Notes: generated by a model from the sequence alone, not told the origin. A DNA stretch of 64,000 nucleotides from Sclerodactyla briareus (GCA_026419785.1 JAODTK010005789.1:496001-560000); one strand, 5' to 3'; counted from the first letter of the stretch, positions 11,604 to 25,200 are shown. Numbers and translations are program-made.

Positions 11604-11652
11604 CCTTCATATATAGAAGGTTGTAATAGCGGGGGTTACACTTCATACTTAC

Positions 11653-11949
11653 CGCAGTCAGATGACCGAGGAACACAGAAAGACCGATAGCTAGAGGACC
11701 CGAACCACCAGGGCTGGGACGCTTGGAGTCGACGGTCGAGAGATAGTCAGAACAAGCTGGAATGTGATCACGGTTTCGACGATCAGGCCCTGGAAGGTAC
11801 TGATGTTAGAGCTCACGACTGTGGGGCCGAGCGCTCCGTTGAATTCCAGCGGGGTCACCGCTCTTACCAAGGCCGTTCCCAGGGTCGCGTCCCAGCCAAC
11901 TGCGCCGCCACGTACAAGATGAACCGCAGGAAGGTAATCCTGTGCATAA
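11653..11949 (-). CDS. Aquaporin, middle exon (helices 3 to 5)
   Basis: Second recognisable aquaporin exon. On the minus strand it follows a TTTTTTTCATTCGCAG-type acceptor (AG at 11951-11950) and ends at a GTAAGT donor (11652-11647), phase 0 after GHLTA. Its first two bases complete the codon left open by the 40872 exon (G+TT). Peptide landmarks in order are FLRFILYVAAQLAG (helix 3), a loop with GPTVVSSN, VETVITFQLVL (helix 4) and DSKRPSPGGSGPLAIGLSV followed by FLGHLTA (loop D and helix 5). This is the normal order in the family. Two frame changes are needed: at the GGG run 11891-11893, where one G appears missing, and near 11740-11750. The next exon should carry the second NPA box (NPARS); I searched 1-11650 by eye and did not find it, so it may lie outside the window. 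An hAT-like element ends only about 50 bp inside the downstream intron. Confidence 0.88.
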
Positions 11950-11953
11950 CTGC

Positions 11954-14903
11954 GAATGAAAAAAAGGTGGAACAGGTTTTTCAGCGCACATCAGGTTCTT
12001 CAGTGTGTTCGCCGCGTCTCATAACAGAGCGGAGACCACATACGCCCCCTCCATCCGAGGGGAAATGATGGTCTACTTCAGTTCACTCTTCAACCTCTCA
12101 TACTTACAAAATGCCTCCCTCTATTTAGCCTATTAGTCCATCCTGCTAATCGACCTCTCCCAATCTGGTCATCCATCGTCCTCATCTATCGCTAAACCAT
12201 TAGTGCTTCACAGTTGCATCTTGCCAAGTTATAAATATTTGAACGATTTTGACACTAAGAAGTGTCCTACCGACTGATGTCATGGCAGTTGTAGATAATT
12301 GTGCCCCTGGACCCCCCCCCCCCCCCCCACCTACCGCGGGACAGGTCATGAAAAGAAAGACGATATCCATATCTATTATGGAATAACATGGACAATTTCG
12401 CAGTGAACTTGTATAGTAGTAGTAGTAGTAGGTGAGTACTCGTCTATTCGACTTGCTCAGTGATCAATTTCCGCCACGTATCACGATCGATCTTGCGCAA
12501 GGTTTATTGCTTCCTCGAAACTGTTATTGTTGATGTCCCTTAATTGCGATTTGATTTTTTCCGAGCAAAGTTGTCACAGGTTCTCCCAACTGGCTTAGTA
12601 GTAATGTTTCAATGCTTCTCTCAGAGCGATCTTCGCTGGAGCTTCATCTAGGAGTCTCGCGACGTGACTAGTACATCAAACTAGTCACGTCTAGTCACGT
12701 AACTTGTATCAAAGGTTATATTGATAACGAGTCAAAGGACGCACTACTGAGGAGCGCTATCATTGGTTACACACCCTCAGCTCAAGTGCGTTCTTCTGTT
12801 GCGTCCGTTAAATACAACTGATGAGTGAAGGCCGATAGTTGGCCAGTTGGGAGGTTTTCTTTTTCTTACAGTTCTAGTCAGGAATATCGCTCGAGGCATA
12901 TAGTGTGCTGTACAAGTAAGTATCCTCCATTGTGAATTCCCATGCCAATAAGCCTCTTCGTGGTAACAAATAATGAGATTATAATTCTATTGTGTTAAAG
13001 ATCAAAGGGCACACTGGCAGTTCGACACTGGACGAACAGTGTGCAAAACAATCACTCGAAACTCCCCTGATGGAAACTACAGAGCCGAAACTTCACAGAT
13101 TCACCCCATATACTCATCACCAGAAACATCCGGACATATGAAGTGAATCTCGTCTGTACCCCCGAGCTGCTTAGTGGTGAGCATGGCGCACTTACAACCT
13201 TGGAAAAAGTCATTAGTTAGAGGGGATCTCACTGGTTGTGTAATTCACTATGAGTTGTTTGTAACTTTGCAATGCTCATCTGGTGATACTCTCCACAAGT
13301 CACCGAGCTCAAAGGTAGCTTGGGTAGTTTGGTACACGAATCCAACACTATACTGTGGATGGACAAGGCGATGTCTTCTAGTGTGTCTCACGATATACTC
13401 GATATAACACTGACCTATAATAATAATAATCTTAACTAATTTGTTGAAAGACGATCACCCCCCCCATGAACCGCAGGTCAATAGTGAAACTGACCACATA
13501 CCTTGAAAACCCAATCCCAACAGTGGGAGAGAATACGTCTAGACTGATTAATCTCAAAATTGATGTCATCTCCATATTCATACTGGCAAACATTTACCCT
13601 TGTCAAAATTGATAAATGAGTAAAGAAATATGTGACCACCCAAATGACGACTGGAAGATTCTACGTCATAAAACTGAATGAGTGATGGGCGTTGACAGCA
13701 TGAATGTAGAGATTGCATTGCATATAAGCAAATTTCACTTTACTTTCATCAATGATTCATGCAAAGAGAATATTTTTACATTTTTCATATTTACCTACTC
13801 TTTTCATGCTCGCCGTATTTCAGGAGAGTGCTTTGTGACAATTCATTCACAAATATGAGTCTAACTGATCATTGCAAACACCTAACTGTCAGACTGTTGT
13901 CGACATAGGTCGATTATTGTAAGTAATAATAGATTCCACTTCGACCGTGTTTGCTATCGACGGTTCCTATTCCGGTTGTTTATTACTTGACTTGTTTCCT
14001 ATCCGAGAGAGATAATACTGAATACGAAGCTGTCTTTGCCCAGAGGTATAGCCGGCTTCTGGCAGTGGCATTGATACTTATATGTAGACAGGGTGAGTAG
14101 TAAAATCGATCTCTCATCGACCACCTATTTGATTTCACAAATCAGCTGGCTGCTAATAACGTCGGAGACCGTGTTAATTAACGGGCGCAAACCGTGAAAA
14201 ACACACTTCTGACAGCCTGACACAACCGATCCGGGAAACACATTTCGTTTCATCAAGGAATCAATGTATGTACGTATGTGTTTGTACGTATGCGTGTGCG
14301 TTAAACTGGAAACATGAAACAACGAAGAACAAGAACCAAAACATTCGCATCAGTTTGATCCATTCCATCATCGCTCGTCAGCAGTTAGCCATACGTATTA
14401 TTTACATGTATCATTGTGCTGACAATAACAGGATCAGCCCACTGGGATCAGTGGTACTTGGAACAAGAACAGGGTACACTCGGAGAACGTAACATATGTC
14501 GACTCCCCCTATTGTGCCATATAGTCCTTATATCACGTTAAATGTTCTAAGTAACGTAGTAACGATTGAATAACGTCCATATGTGTCTATCGTTACTGGT
14601 AGCAACGTTTCCGACGTTGCTACAAGTTTTTTTTACCCTATTTTTTCACGCCTCTTTTTCGGAGTCCACATTTCACATTCTCTGAACTCGATATGGGCGA
14701 AACGTTTTCGCAACGTCATTTGCCGAGCAGTCCAGCTCTGGTGCTCCGCTTCGAAGATATTTCCTGATCAGCTAGTGGTATTGTATTGTATGGTATGATC
14801 ATATTCTTAGTTAGGGTTGAGGAATAGACCCAATGGATAAAGTTAGTGTAAGGCAACAACAAAATTCTTCTTTTGAGGTCAGTGCGCAGGATTGTCTGTA
14901 ACA
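11954..14903. other. Unassigned intronic sequence
   Basis: No exon recognised. Contains a C tract at 12310-12328, a TAG triplet run at 12416-12432 and the palindrome listed at 12662-12700. ORFs are short and unconvincing. Confidence 0.4.
12662..12700. repeat. Small palindrome plus direct copy
   Basis: ACGTGACTAGT (12662-12672) and ACTAGTCACGT (12680-12690) form an 11-bp stem with a 7-nt loop. A further CTAGTCACGT copy follows at 12691-12700. Confidence 0.6.
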
Positions 14904-16210
14904 ATTGAACGTGAATCCATACCCTAGCCTACATCTCTAATAATGAATACAAACAACCAATCAGGACAGACGTAAATCTACTCATACTGAACGTGAATCC
15001 ATGCCCTAACCTTTATCTCTAATAATGAGTACAAACAACCAATCAGGACAGACGTAAATCTACTCATATTGAACGTGAATCCATACCCTAGCCTATATCT
15101 CTGATAACGGACGTGAAATCTACTCATAGTGAACGTGATTCCATGCACTAGCCTTTATCTCTTATAAGGAGTACAAACAGCCAATCAGGACAGACGTAAA
15201 TCTACTCATACTGAACGTGAATCCATACCCTAGCCTACATCTCTGATAACGGACGTGAAATCTACTCATACTGAACGTGAATCCATACCCTAGCCTATAT
15301 CTCTAATAATGAGTACAAACAACCAATCAGGACGGACGTAAATCTACTCATATTGAACGTGAATCCATGCCCTAACCTTTATCTCTAATAATGAGTACAA
15401 ACAACCATTCAGGACGGACGTAAATCTACTCATATTGAACGTGAATTCATACCCTAGCCTGTATCTCTAATAATGAGTACAAACAACCAATCAGGTCAGA
15501 CGTGAAATCTACTCATATTGAACGTGAATCCATACCCTAGCCTATATCTCTAATAACGGACGTGGAATCTACTCATACTGAACGTGAATCCATACCCTAG
15601 CCTATATCTCTAATAATGAGTACAAACAACCAATCAGGACGGACGTGAAATCTACTCATACTGAACGTGAATCCATACCCTAGCCTACATCTCTAATAAT
15701 GAGTACAAACAACCATCAGGTCGACGTGAAATCTACTCATACTGAACGTGAATCCATACCCTAGCCTATATCTCTAATAACGGACGTGGAATCTACTCAT
15801 ACTGAACGTGAATCCATACACTAGCCTTTATCTCTTATAAGGAGTACAAACAACCAATCAGACGGACGTAAATCTACTCATACTGAACGTGAATCCATAC
15901 CCTAGCCTATATCTCTAATAATGAATACAAACAACCAATCAGGACGGACGTAAATCTACTCATATTGAACGTGAATCCATACCCTAGCCTATATCTCTAA
16001 TAATGAGTACAAACAACCAATCAGGACGGACGTGAAATCTACTCATATTGAACGTGAATCCATACCCTAGCCTATATCTCTAATAATGAGTACAAACAAC
16101 CAATCAGGTCAGACGTGAAATCTACTCATATTGAACGTGAATCCATACCCTAGCCTACATCTCTAATAATGAGAACAAACAACCAATCGGGACGGACGTG
16201 AAATCTACTC
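14904..16210 (+). repeat. Satellite array, 17 units of 83 or 60 bp
   Basis: Seventeen tandem units each begin CTGAACGTGAATCCAT and continue CCCTAGCCTATATCTC. Long units (~83 bp) then carry TAATGAGTACAAACAACCAA before GGACGTGAAATCTACTCAT. Short units (~60 bp, near 15068, 15210, 15519 and 15741) lack a 23-bp block and read TAACGGACGTG. Two short units (15068, 15741) are each followed by a unit with the variant CTTATAAGGAGTAC, suggesting a higher-order duplication of about 670 bp. No ORF. Confidence 0.93.
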
Positions 16211-17299
16211 GTGAGTCGGTGTTTCCTTCGGGTACTTTGGTTGTCTGTCTGTTCGTACGCGTAGAAGATTGTAGGCTCATGAGGAAGAATTTAATCAAGT
16301 GTTATGCGAAGATGAGCATGTCGGGTAATTTGGTTAGGCTCCATTGTCATTGATTGACGACATACACTACGGCCTTGCGTTTAACCACGGTAACCTAGTA
16401 ACGAAATTACGTCTCAACAGTTGTCTCATGCTATATAGTCAGTCCCCTGACAACCCAATAGCGGACTTTCACGCAGCAGATTTCGGATTTGCCACCACTG
16501 CAACCCTGTTGGATGTGTAGAACATATTATGGCATTTTGACACGCCGACATGCTTTTCGTCAGCCCTTACTATAATGGCTATAGCGCTAGTCGGGAAAGA
16601 TCGCAAATGAGAGCCGCGGAAAGTCACTCAAATTGCCTCAGAGTTTGACTGCCATGCGGTAAAAAGCTAGCCTACAAGAAAGAGTGATTCTCGCTGGGTT
16701 AAGATACAACACATGCGCAAAATTAGTTCCGCTTTCAAGCTGGCTTTTTGCGTTAATGATGTACCGACACAGGCCCGTCCATCGACAGTCCCAAGTGAAC
16801 ATAAATTCATTTTATATTACTTTGCTGGTGGCGTCAGCGAAAACAAAAAGAGCGGGCGATCGACGAGGGAACTATCCCCCAGCCTCGGATCCAGTGCAAT
16901 GCAGGTCGCAAATCCTTCATACAAGATTTTATTCCCTCAATTGATGAGAAAATGGACTGACGTTCTCAAAATAGAGCGACGGAGAAACTGCGTGACACTT
17001 CACTCTATCAAATCAAGTTTTACCATGAACAAAATCAATCAGCGGTGCAAGTAGACCTAGTCACCTGGTAGAAGTGTCCTGCCTGCCCTCGAGCAGTAGC
17101 GCTGCTGTTTATCCGATTAGTGATGCCGGGAACTTCTTCCGTTAATCACTAGGATGGCTGTCTCGTTTGTCATCCTATTCATGGGGCATCTCAGAATCTG
17201 TGAGACCCTGGGATATTCAGGAAGAATACCTGAGGAAAGGCATCTATCAACATCTATCTAAGGCAGTGCCTGGGTACTGGAAGGGCAGATCCATGGACA
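16211..17299. other. Unassigned sequence
   Basis: Two overlapping open frames (16684-16944 and 16713-17054) exist but neither is recognisable. No RNA gene or clear repeat seen. Confidence 0.35.
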
Positions 17300-17640
17300 T
17301 GGTAGTACATTTGCAAAGATATGTTCCGCCCTGCCGGTACTAGAGGGAGGCCGTCTCATTTCGCTACTACCTATGGAGATGTCTCAAGTACAGAGTGTAT
17401 TCCATGTGGCGCCTTTTACTACATAGGTGGGTTCAAGTCAACACTGACTGCCTATCAACTCCGATGTGACATGCTGTCTTCTCGCATTGAAGATTCGAGC
17501 GCAGCAACTCTGCCTACTCATGCCGTTCATGTTTATCCAAAGTGGTAAAACTACCCAATATGTTCGTCCGATGTGTTTATCCAAGGTGGTAAAACTGCCC
17601 AATATGTTCGTGTTGTTTCCTCTTTGAACATCGTTACCTC
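17300..17640 (+). pseudogene. Possible decayed GCC2/GCC3-like cysteine-rich repeat
   Basis: The frame at 17321-17548 reads PAGTRGRPSHFATTYGDVSS, then TECIPCGAFYYIGG, and later RCDM and SSAAT. This spacing recalls ephrin-receptor-like GCC2/GCC3 repeats (CPAGT..C.PC.AGYYC..G), with several cysteines replaced or shifted out of frame. Downstream, a ~43-bp segment (FIQSGKTTQYV then FIQGGKTAQYV) is tandemly duplicated at 17531-17615. It lies on the strand opposite the aquaporin. It could be a degraded exon, a captured fragment or coincidence; no splice sites were fixed. Confidence 0.25.
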
Positions 17641-17752
17641 GGATCTCCTACCATGGTGGGGATGTTCCCATGAATACTTTAATGCTCACATCACTATCAG
17701 CTCTCTCATTTCCCTCATGCCACTAATGTTATTCCTACCTCACCAACTGCAG

Positions 17753-18330
17753 AACCCTTCACTGAATCTGAAGGGTTCCTGGCATGCGCTGGATCTGCGT
17801 CTGACTACTCACCCTTTACCGGGAGCCGTTAGCTTTAAAAAACCTCTTGCGTTTTCCGTGTTCTCGAAGAGGTCGTAATGGGATTCTTTGGAGTAACAAC
17901 CCTTATACTTACCGTATGAATGTGTTTACCTTCATGTTCACAGGGGGTAAGCCGAGAGTCAGGATTCCACATCTTCACCAGCGGAATTGTTCAGGTTCCG
18001 CGAGGGAGTGACTCTGAGTAAGACTGTTTGAGGATGCTGGGAATCGTCAAAGTTCGACGTATCAACTGCTGCTTTCCCGGTTTCCACATTATGACCTACA
18101 GCGCGTGCCAAGGTCGGGCCCTTGTTGAACTAACCGAGGAAATGTGCCCAGTGGCAAAGCCCTCTCCACGTTCGAATTCACACGGGTACGTGATTATCGT
18201 GATATTGGAAAATATAGTTACGATTTGAGCCTTCGGTATGAACCGACGTTAGGTGAAGGGTTCCTGACATGCGCCTGGCTACTCACCCTTTACCGGGCGC
18301 CGTTAACTTTAACCTCTTGCGTCATTCTAT
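17753..18330 (+). repeat. Local duplication and partial copy of the 3.2-kb block
   Basis: TGAAGGGTTCCTGGCATGCG with CTACTCACCCTTTACCGGG occurs at about 17768-17850 and again at 18255-18325. Between them, 17880-18240 matches 21085-21430 of duplication copy A (CTTACCGTATGAATGTGTT, GACAGCGCGTGCCAAGGTCG). Confidence 0.65.
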
Positions 18331-18349
18331 TATTCGGATGTTGATAGTT

Positions 18350-18937
18350 AATGATTTGTAAAATCGCCACTCGCTGGTATAACGAGGTGCATGTTAGAAA
18401 TTACTTTTTTTTCCCCATCTACCGGGGGATTTCTCCTTCATCCTGGTCATTAAGTAGCCTTTTAAATTATTCATTAGGCCCATATGCAATACATTTTTCA
18501 TTCTTTTATTTTCCGGTGATGTAAGGGAACCGATAAACCGCGTGGCATAATTGAGACATCCGTAACAGAAAAGTTGGCCCCAAACAGCCATGTTTGCTGG
18601 ACAAAAATAATTCCAGTAAATAAACTATTAACTACCTCAATACCAAGTGTTACTGCGTTTCAATTGATTACGTCACGGGTTGGGAAAGGCCGCCCGTAGA
18701 CTGTTCACAGTAAATGCTGCAATTATGAAGACGGAGCGTGGTGGTATTCACAACGATGATTCTCCGCTAAACAGTTAAACCTTTATCATTTATTTGTTGC
18801 AAGGTTTCGAAGCTCGGTTCGAGGTTCGGCATTGACTTTGTATTAGAATAGTTCCCGTGGTTCCGTATTTTGCGTTTGTAAATTGTACCGTGATAATTGC
18901 ACACTCGTATCGACTGGAATTTGATTCCTTTCAAATA
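18350..18937. other. Unassigned sequence
   Basis: Nothing recognisable; AT-rich, short ORFs only. Confidence 0.4.
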
Positions 18938-21900
18938 AAAATTGGTAGTAACAAAAGTCAAATAGACTCATGACATGACTATTGGATTTTAAATGTGTGT
19001 CTTTTAAGCAGACGCGCAATTCCCTTTGCATAAGGAGTTGGGAGCAGTCCACTTACGCGGGGCCTCTTTATGTCTTTATGTGGATACGATTTCTCTCAAA
19101 GGATAGGTCAAGAGCTTCCAGCGAACGCTCGGATGGCGGGAAAGCGATATTTCGAATACCCTGTTAATTCAAATAGATTAAAACGAGCATACAGTATATA
19201 CACTGACTGTAACCGGTCACATACGGTCGATGACCCCCTTGTGTTTAATCGTGAGGCAGTAATAATATTAAAAACACAAAACTAGCTCGTATGTCCAAGC
19301 CTACATAGCGATGTGGCGAGCTTGTTTTTTACTCACCCGGCGTTCATTATGTATTCAATGTCATTAGCGGCGAGTGTATCTGCGACAGGGTATACTGAAC
19401 ATTTGAGGCAGCTTTGGACGAGGGGACTGCGGGAATAGATCTGAGCAGGGAAATAGAGTAGCATTTCGCTGATTTGGGTGAAAAGTTATTAGACATAAAC
19501 ACTTAACACGCGATGTCTATATTCACATTTTCCTTCCGCGTGGTCGTCTCTCATATTATATAGGCTGAGGTGGTACCCGTTAAATGTTGTCATGAGTCAA
19601 CAATTGGAGGCGCCGTCCTAGTATCGGGTTTTTATCGTGTTTGCTTGGGTTAAGATCTGTTTTAGAGAACATATTGGCAGACGGGTGTGTGTTTATCGTA
19701 GAATATAAATGTATCTATTTTTGTACACAGGAGATCGCCAATAAGCACGTCTGACACGTCTTCAGCGTTTGAAAAACACATTACGTATAAAACCAAAATC
19801 CAGCGTAAAATGAAAGTAAAATTACAGTTCGGTAGGCGTTAATTAGTTGTTGATTTTCCGTCATTTAGGCAAAGAGGAAGAGGTTTATTGAGCAGTAACG
19901 TTGATTTTCTCAATCTACACAGGTTGACTATACTGCGATGGAGTGTAGGAGTGGAGAGCCTCTAACGGGAGTCCACAAAGTTCCACGTTAATCGGTGGTG
20001 GAGCTTGTTGCTTGTTTCAATGAACTTTACTTCAGAGCCAAAGGATGACTGGGTGTTATGAACGTTCCATTTTACCGTCGAGGTTCTCGTTTCGTAGAGT
20101 ATACAAAAGTCTAATTGCTAACCCACAATGAAAATTCTTAGCTCTCTGCAACCCGACCATTGTTTATAATGTGTTTTTCTCCACATTCGTATCCCAATTC
20201 AAAGCACAGCTATTACTCGGCCAGATTAATATGTTGGGTTCGCATCAGAGAGAATCGTAAATTGCTGGAGCTAATCCCGAGGCTTTCCGTGTTATTGTAA
20301 GTCGATCCCATCCGTAGAACCCCGTGGCCCAATTTGCATGTTATCTTTATAACCTAATTGGAAATATGTCAATGTTTACTGGTGAATGAACTGGCAAAAT
20401 GAACCGGATATATCTATCGTGTTTCAGCTTTGACATATGCATAAACTGAATTCCGCAACATTTTATTACCTAAACACGCCTCTGAGGCTAATAAGAATAC
20501 ATTTCATGTCACGATTCCATACATTCCGATTCGGTATCAGCTGGGTGCGATGCCGTTCAATTCAATCCAGTTATCAAAACGCAAATGGATCTCCGATGTG
20601 TATACTGGCATTCTCAAGAGAATACCACGCGCGTCGATTGACAACAGTCGAATACAAGGCATAGTAGCGCCTTAGGGGAATTCGCTACATATCGTTCAGC
20701 CTTGATGAGGATCTTCTTTCAGCCCCTCGAGTTGATGGTAACCAGCTAAGAACTTATGAACAGGGATGCTATTCTACCCAAGCAAGATCCCCGCTCAGAA
20801 CCCGCTTTTATTATGCACTAGTCTCTACTCCCTCGGGCCTCCTGGAAACCTATGCAGGGAAAGATTGCCACGGCTCCGCTGACGACTGTTTTTCCTCCGA
20901 TGCGATCGGATTTACTGAGTGTGTTGAGAAGAAGCTTATAAAATCGTTCGAGGCGTGATGCGTAGAGTGGAGGCTCTCAGCCGTCTTCTCGGGTTCGGGT
21001 GACTGACTCCGGTTGATGCTGGAATCAATTAGTGTTTGTTTGTGTCCTCGAAGATGACATAGTGGGATTTTTTTGTGGAGAAACAACCCTTAAACTTACC
21101 GTATGAATGTGTTCACCGTCATGTTCACAGGGGGTAAGCAGAGAGCCCGGCATCCACCCTTCAACCAGCGAATAGTTGAGTCCGCGAGCGAGTAAAGCTG
21201 ACGATTTGAGGCTCTGGAATAGTAACAGTTTCGACTTTTTCGACCGGTTTTCGGATTACATTACATTATAGCCGACAGCGCGTGCCAAGGTCGTGCCCCT
21301 TGTTTGAACTAATCATGAATGGTGCCAAGTGGCAATGCCCTCTCCACTTCTAAATTTACATGGTTACTTGATCATCGGGATATTGGCAAATATAGTTACG
21401 ATTTGAAAGCCTTCGTTATACCGGTCTAAATCAGCACCATGATAAATGAGATCCTGATATTTCGATATGCAAATTTGTGTTTTGAGACCATGCGCAATAC
21501 AATGCGCTCAACTCAATGAATCACAGAGCAACAATTAGGAGCAGCAATGCTACATTATCCACGTATTTAATCGATCAGACGATTTCGTCAGCTTCGTTCT
21601 GGTGGCCCGTACTCCCGTTCGGTGGCTGTCGACTGGTCATCGTATCGGCAATAGGTTATGTTTCAATACCTTTGAAGATTCTCTTTAGTTCATAGTTTGG
21701 GATTTTTGTTTTCTGCTGTCCGTAACAATACAGGTCGTAGCATCACCACGGTGATTCCAGCATATCAAACCCTGCAAGATGGGTGTTGCCAACTCAACCA
21801 CAACTTGACACAAACGACCCAATCAACCTGCAATATTTACTAAACCGCAAAAGATTGCCTTGGTTATGCTTTTGACCAAGGTCAAAAAGGTATCTGCGGG

Positions 21901-22117
21901 CGAGTGAAGTAAATACTGAAATGACCTGGTAAGTAAGGTGTTTCTTGAAGAGAGAAGGTAAAGTTACGATTCATACCCAGTTAGGTCCAACGTTTTCCAT
22001 TCAGAGCTGTGTCAGTGTGGAAAGTACCAGCGAACGTAACACTGAGTCGGCAGACTGCAGGCAAGGCTAAAAGTTTTATTAAATGAGCCCACATATTTTA
22101 GAAATGTCCCTCACAGG
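18938..22117 (+). repeat. 3.2-kb tandem duplication, copy A
   Basis: Begins AAATTGGTAGTAACAAAAGT and ends near AAATGAGCCCACATATTTTA. Collinear over its full length with 22214-25545. No conserved long ORF survives in both copies, so I see no evidence that it is coding. Parts recur at 17880-18240 and, diverged and interrupted, at 31140-33485. The unit may be an unclassified mobile element or a segmental duplication. Confidence 0.85.
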
Positions 22118-22135
22118 AATATATATATATAATTA

Positions 22136-22194
<59 letters not shown>

Positions 22195-22196
22195 GA
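22118..22196. repeat. (AT)n tract with short inverted flanks
   Basis: About 75 bp of alternating AT between the two duplication copies. ACAGGAAT on the left and GATTCCTGT on the right form an inverted pair, so the tract can fold as one hairpin. Confidence 0.85.
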
Positions 22197-22213
22197 TTCC
22201 TGTCAAAAATACT

Positions 22214-25200
22214 AAATTGGTAGTAACAAAAGTTAAAATAGACTCCTGAAATGACTATTGGATTTTAAATGTGTGTCTTTTAAGCAGAACGCGCAAATTC
22301 CCTTGGCATTAAGGAGTGGGAAGCAGTCCACTTACGCGGCCTCTTTTATGTCTTTATGTGGATACGGAGTTCTCTCACGAGGATTAGGTCAAGAGCTTTC
22401 CAGCGATACAGCTCGGATGGGGGGGAGAACGGGAAGAAAGCGTATTATTTCGAGATCCTGTTAAGTTCAAATAGATTAAAACGCGGCATACAGTATAGAC
22501 ACTGGACTGTAACGGGTCTCACATACGGTCGATGACCACCCCTTGTGTTTAATCGTTGAGGCAGTAAGTAAGATAGTAATAATATTAAGAAAACACAAAA
22601 ACTCACTGCTCGTATGTCCAAGGACCTACATTAGCGAATGTGGCGATAGCTTGTTTTTTACTCACCCGGAGTCAATTTGTTTCAACTGTCATTAGACCGA
22701 CAGACGAGGTGTATCTGCGACAGGGGTCGGGATACTGAACATTTGAGGCAGCTTTGACGAGACAAGGGGAATGCGGGAATAGAATCTGAGCAGGGGAAAT
22801 AGAGTAGCCATTCGCTGATTGGGGTTTGAAGTGATAGACATAAACACTTTAACCAAGTCGATGGTCTAATCAGTTAACATTTCCTTTCCGCCGTGTAGGT
22901 CGTCTCTCATATTATTAGGCTGAGGTGGGTACACTTTTTAATGTTGTCATGAGTCACAATTGGGCGCCCGTGTCTAGTATCCAGCGGTTTTGTTTGTGCG
23001 TGGGGAGATATGTTAGAGACATATTGCAGACGGGTGTTGTGTTATCGGTGAGATTAATAATGGTATATTTTTGTACGACAGAGATCGACAGTAAGCAAGT
23101 TGACAACCGTCTTAGCGTTTTAAAGACACATTCCGCTATAAACAAAAATCCAGAGTAAAATGAAAAGTAAAATTACAGTTCGGTAGGCGTTAATTAGTTG
23201 TTGATTTTCCGTCATTTAGGCAAAGAGGAGAGGGTGATTGAGCAAAGTAGTAACGTTTGGGATTTTTCAAATCTACACAGGTTTTGACTATCTGCGATGT
23301 AGTGTAGGAAGTGGAGAGGCCTCTAACGGGGAGCAACAAAAAAGTTACGTTATCGGTGGTGGAGCCTGTTTGCTTGTTCAATGAACTTTACTTCAGAGCC
23401 AAAGGATGACTGGGGTTACCTGAAAGTTCCCATTTACAGTTCGAGGGTCCGTGTCGTAGAGTATACAGTCTAATTGCTAACCCACAATGAAATTCATGAG
23501 CTCTCTGCAGACCCGACCATTGAATTTTATTATGTGTTTTTCTCCACTATTCGTAGCCCATTCAAAAAGAACAGCTATTACTCGGCCAGATTATATATGT
23601 TGGGTCGACCTCAGAGAGAATCGTAAATGATGGAGCTAATCCCGAGGCTTTCCGTGTTTTGTTTATTAAGTCGACCCATACGTTAGAAAGAACCCAGTGG
23701 CCCAATTCAGTATCTTTATACCTAATTTGTGAAAATGGTCAATGTTTACTGCGTGAATGAATGCACAATGAACAGGATGATATTCGTTTCAGCTTTTGAG
23801 CATATGCCGAAAATGAATTCCCGCAACATTTATTACTCTAAACACAGGCCCGGGAGGCTAATAAGAGACATTCTCATTTGTCGCGATTCCATAGTTCCGA
23901 TTTCGGTATCACTGGGGCGGTGCGATTGCCGTTCAATTCAATCCAGTTATCAAAACGCAAAGGATCTCCGATGTGATAATGGATTTCAAGAGATGGTCAA
24001 TACCACGCGCGTCGATTGTGGGACAACAGTCGAATACCCAGGCATGTAAGCGCCGTAGGGAAATTCGCTAACATCTAGTCGGCTTGATGAGGATCTCTTT
24101 CAGCCCCTAGAAGTTGATGGAACCAGCTAGAACTTATGACAGGGAATGCTATTCTACCCAAGCAAGAGCCCGCTCAAGAGCCCGCATTTATTATGCCACT
24201 ACTTCCCTCTGGCCTCCTGAGCAACCTATGCATGAAAAGCTGCCAACGGCTCGCCGTGACGACATGTTTCCGAGGGCGGATCGGGAGTACTGATGGGTTT
24301 GAGAAGAAGCTTTAGCTTATAAAATCGTTCGAGGCTGATGACGTTAAGAGTGGGAGGCTCTCAGCTGCGTTCGTCTTCTCGCGGGGATGGCGGGGACTGA
24401 CTCACGGTTGATGCTGGAATCTAATTAGTTGTTGTGTCCTCGAAGATGACATAGTGGGAATTTTTGGAGAAACAACCCTTAAACTTACCGTATGAATGTG
24501 TCAACCGTCATGTCACAGGGGGTAAAGCAGAGAGACAGAATTCCACCTCTTCCACAGCGAAATAGCATTGAAGGTCCGCGATAGGGGGAGTAAATCTGAT
24601 CTGTTTGAGGACGCTGTGGAATAGTTAAAAAGTTCGACGTTCGTTTCGACCGGTGTTTCGGATTACATACCATTATAGCCGACAGCCGCGCGTGCCAAAG
24701 GTCGGCCCTTGTTGAACTAATCAAGGAAATGTGCCAAGTGGCAGGCCTATCCACGTCTAAATTACAATGGTCACATGATCATCGTGATTGATATTGGCCA
24801 AATATAGTTACGAATTGAAGCCTTCGGTATGACCGGTAATAAATCAGCACCTGATAAAGACCGATACCGAGAATTCGATAGGCAAATTGGTTGTTTGAGA
24901 CAAGGCCCGCCACAAGACCAATAGCTTCAACCAATGGAATCACAGAGCAACAATTAGGAGAGCAATGCTACATTATCCACGTATTTAAGCGATCAGACGA
25001 TGTCGTCAGCTTCGTTTCTGTGGCCGTACGCCCGTTCGTGGCTTGTCGATCTGTTGTCAGCGTTGTCGGCATAGGTTTAGTTCAAGGGGGGGGGACCTTG
25101 AAGATTCTATTAGGATACATAAGTTTGGGATGTTGTTTCTGCTTGTCCGTCACAATAACAGGGGTGTAGCATCACCACGGTGATTTCAGCGATATGCAAA

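Noticed and set aside
17900-17912. ATACTTACCG resembling the 5' end of U1 snRNA (also near 21090, 24485 and 33305)
   Set aside because: The following sequence does not match U1 stems and the motif belongs to the duplicated 3.2-kb block. It is equally the complement of a splice-donor-like GTAAGT.
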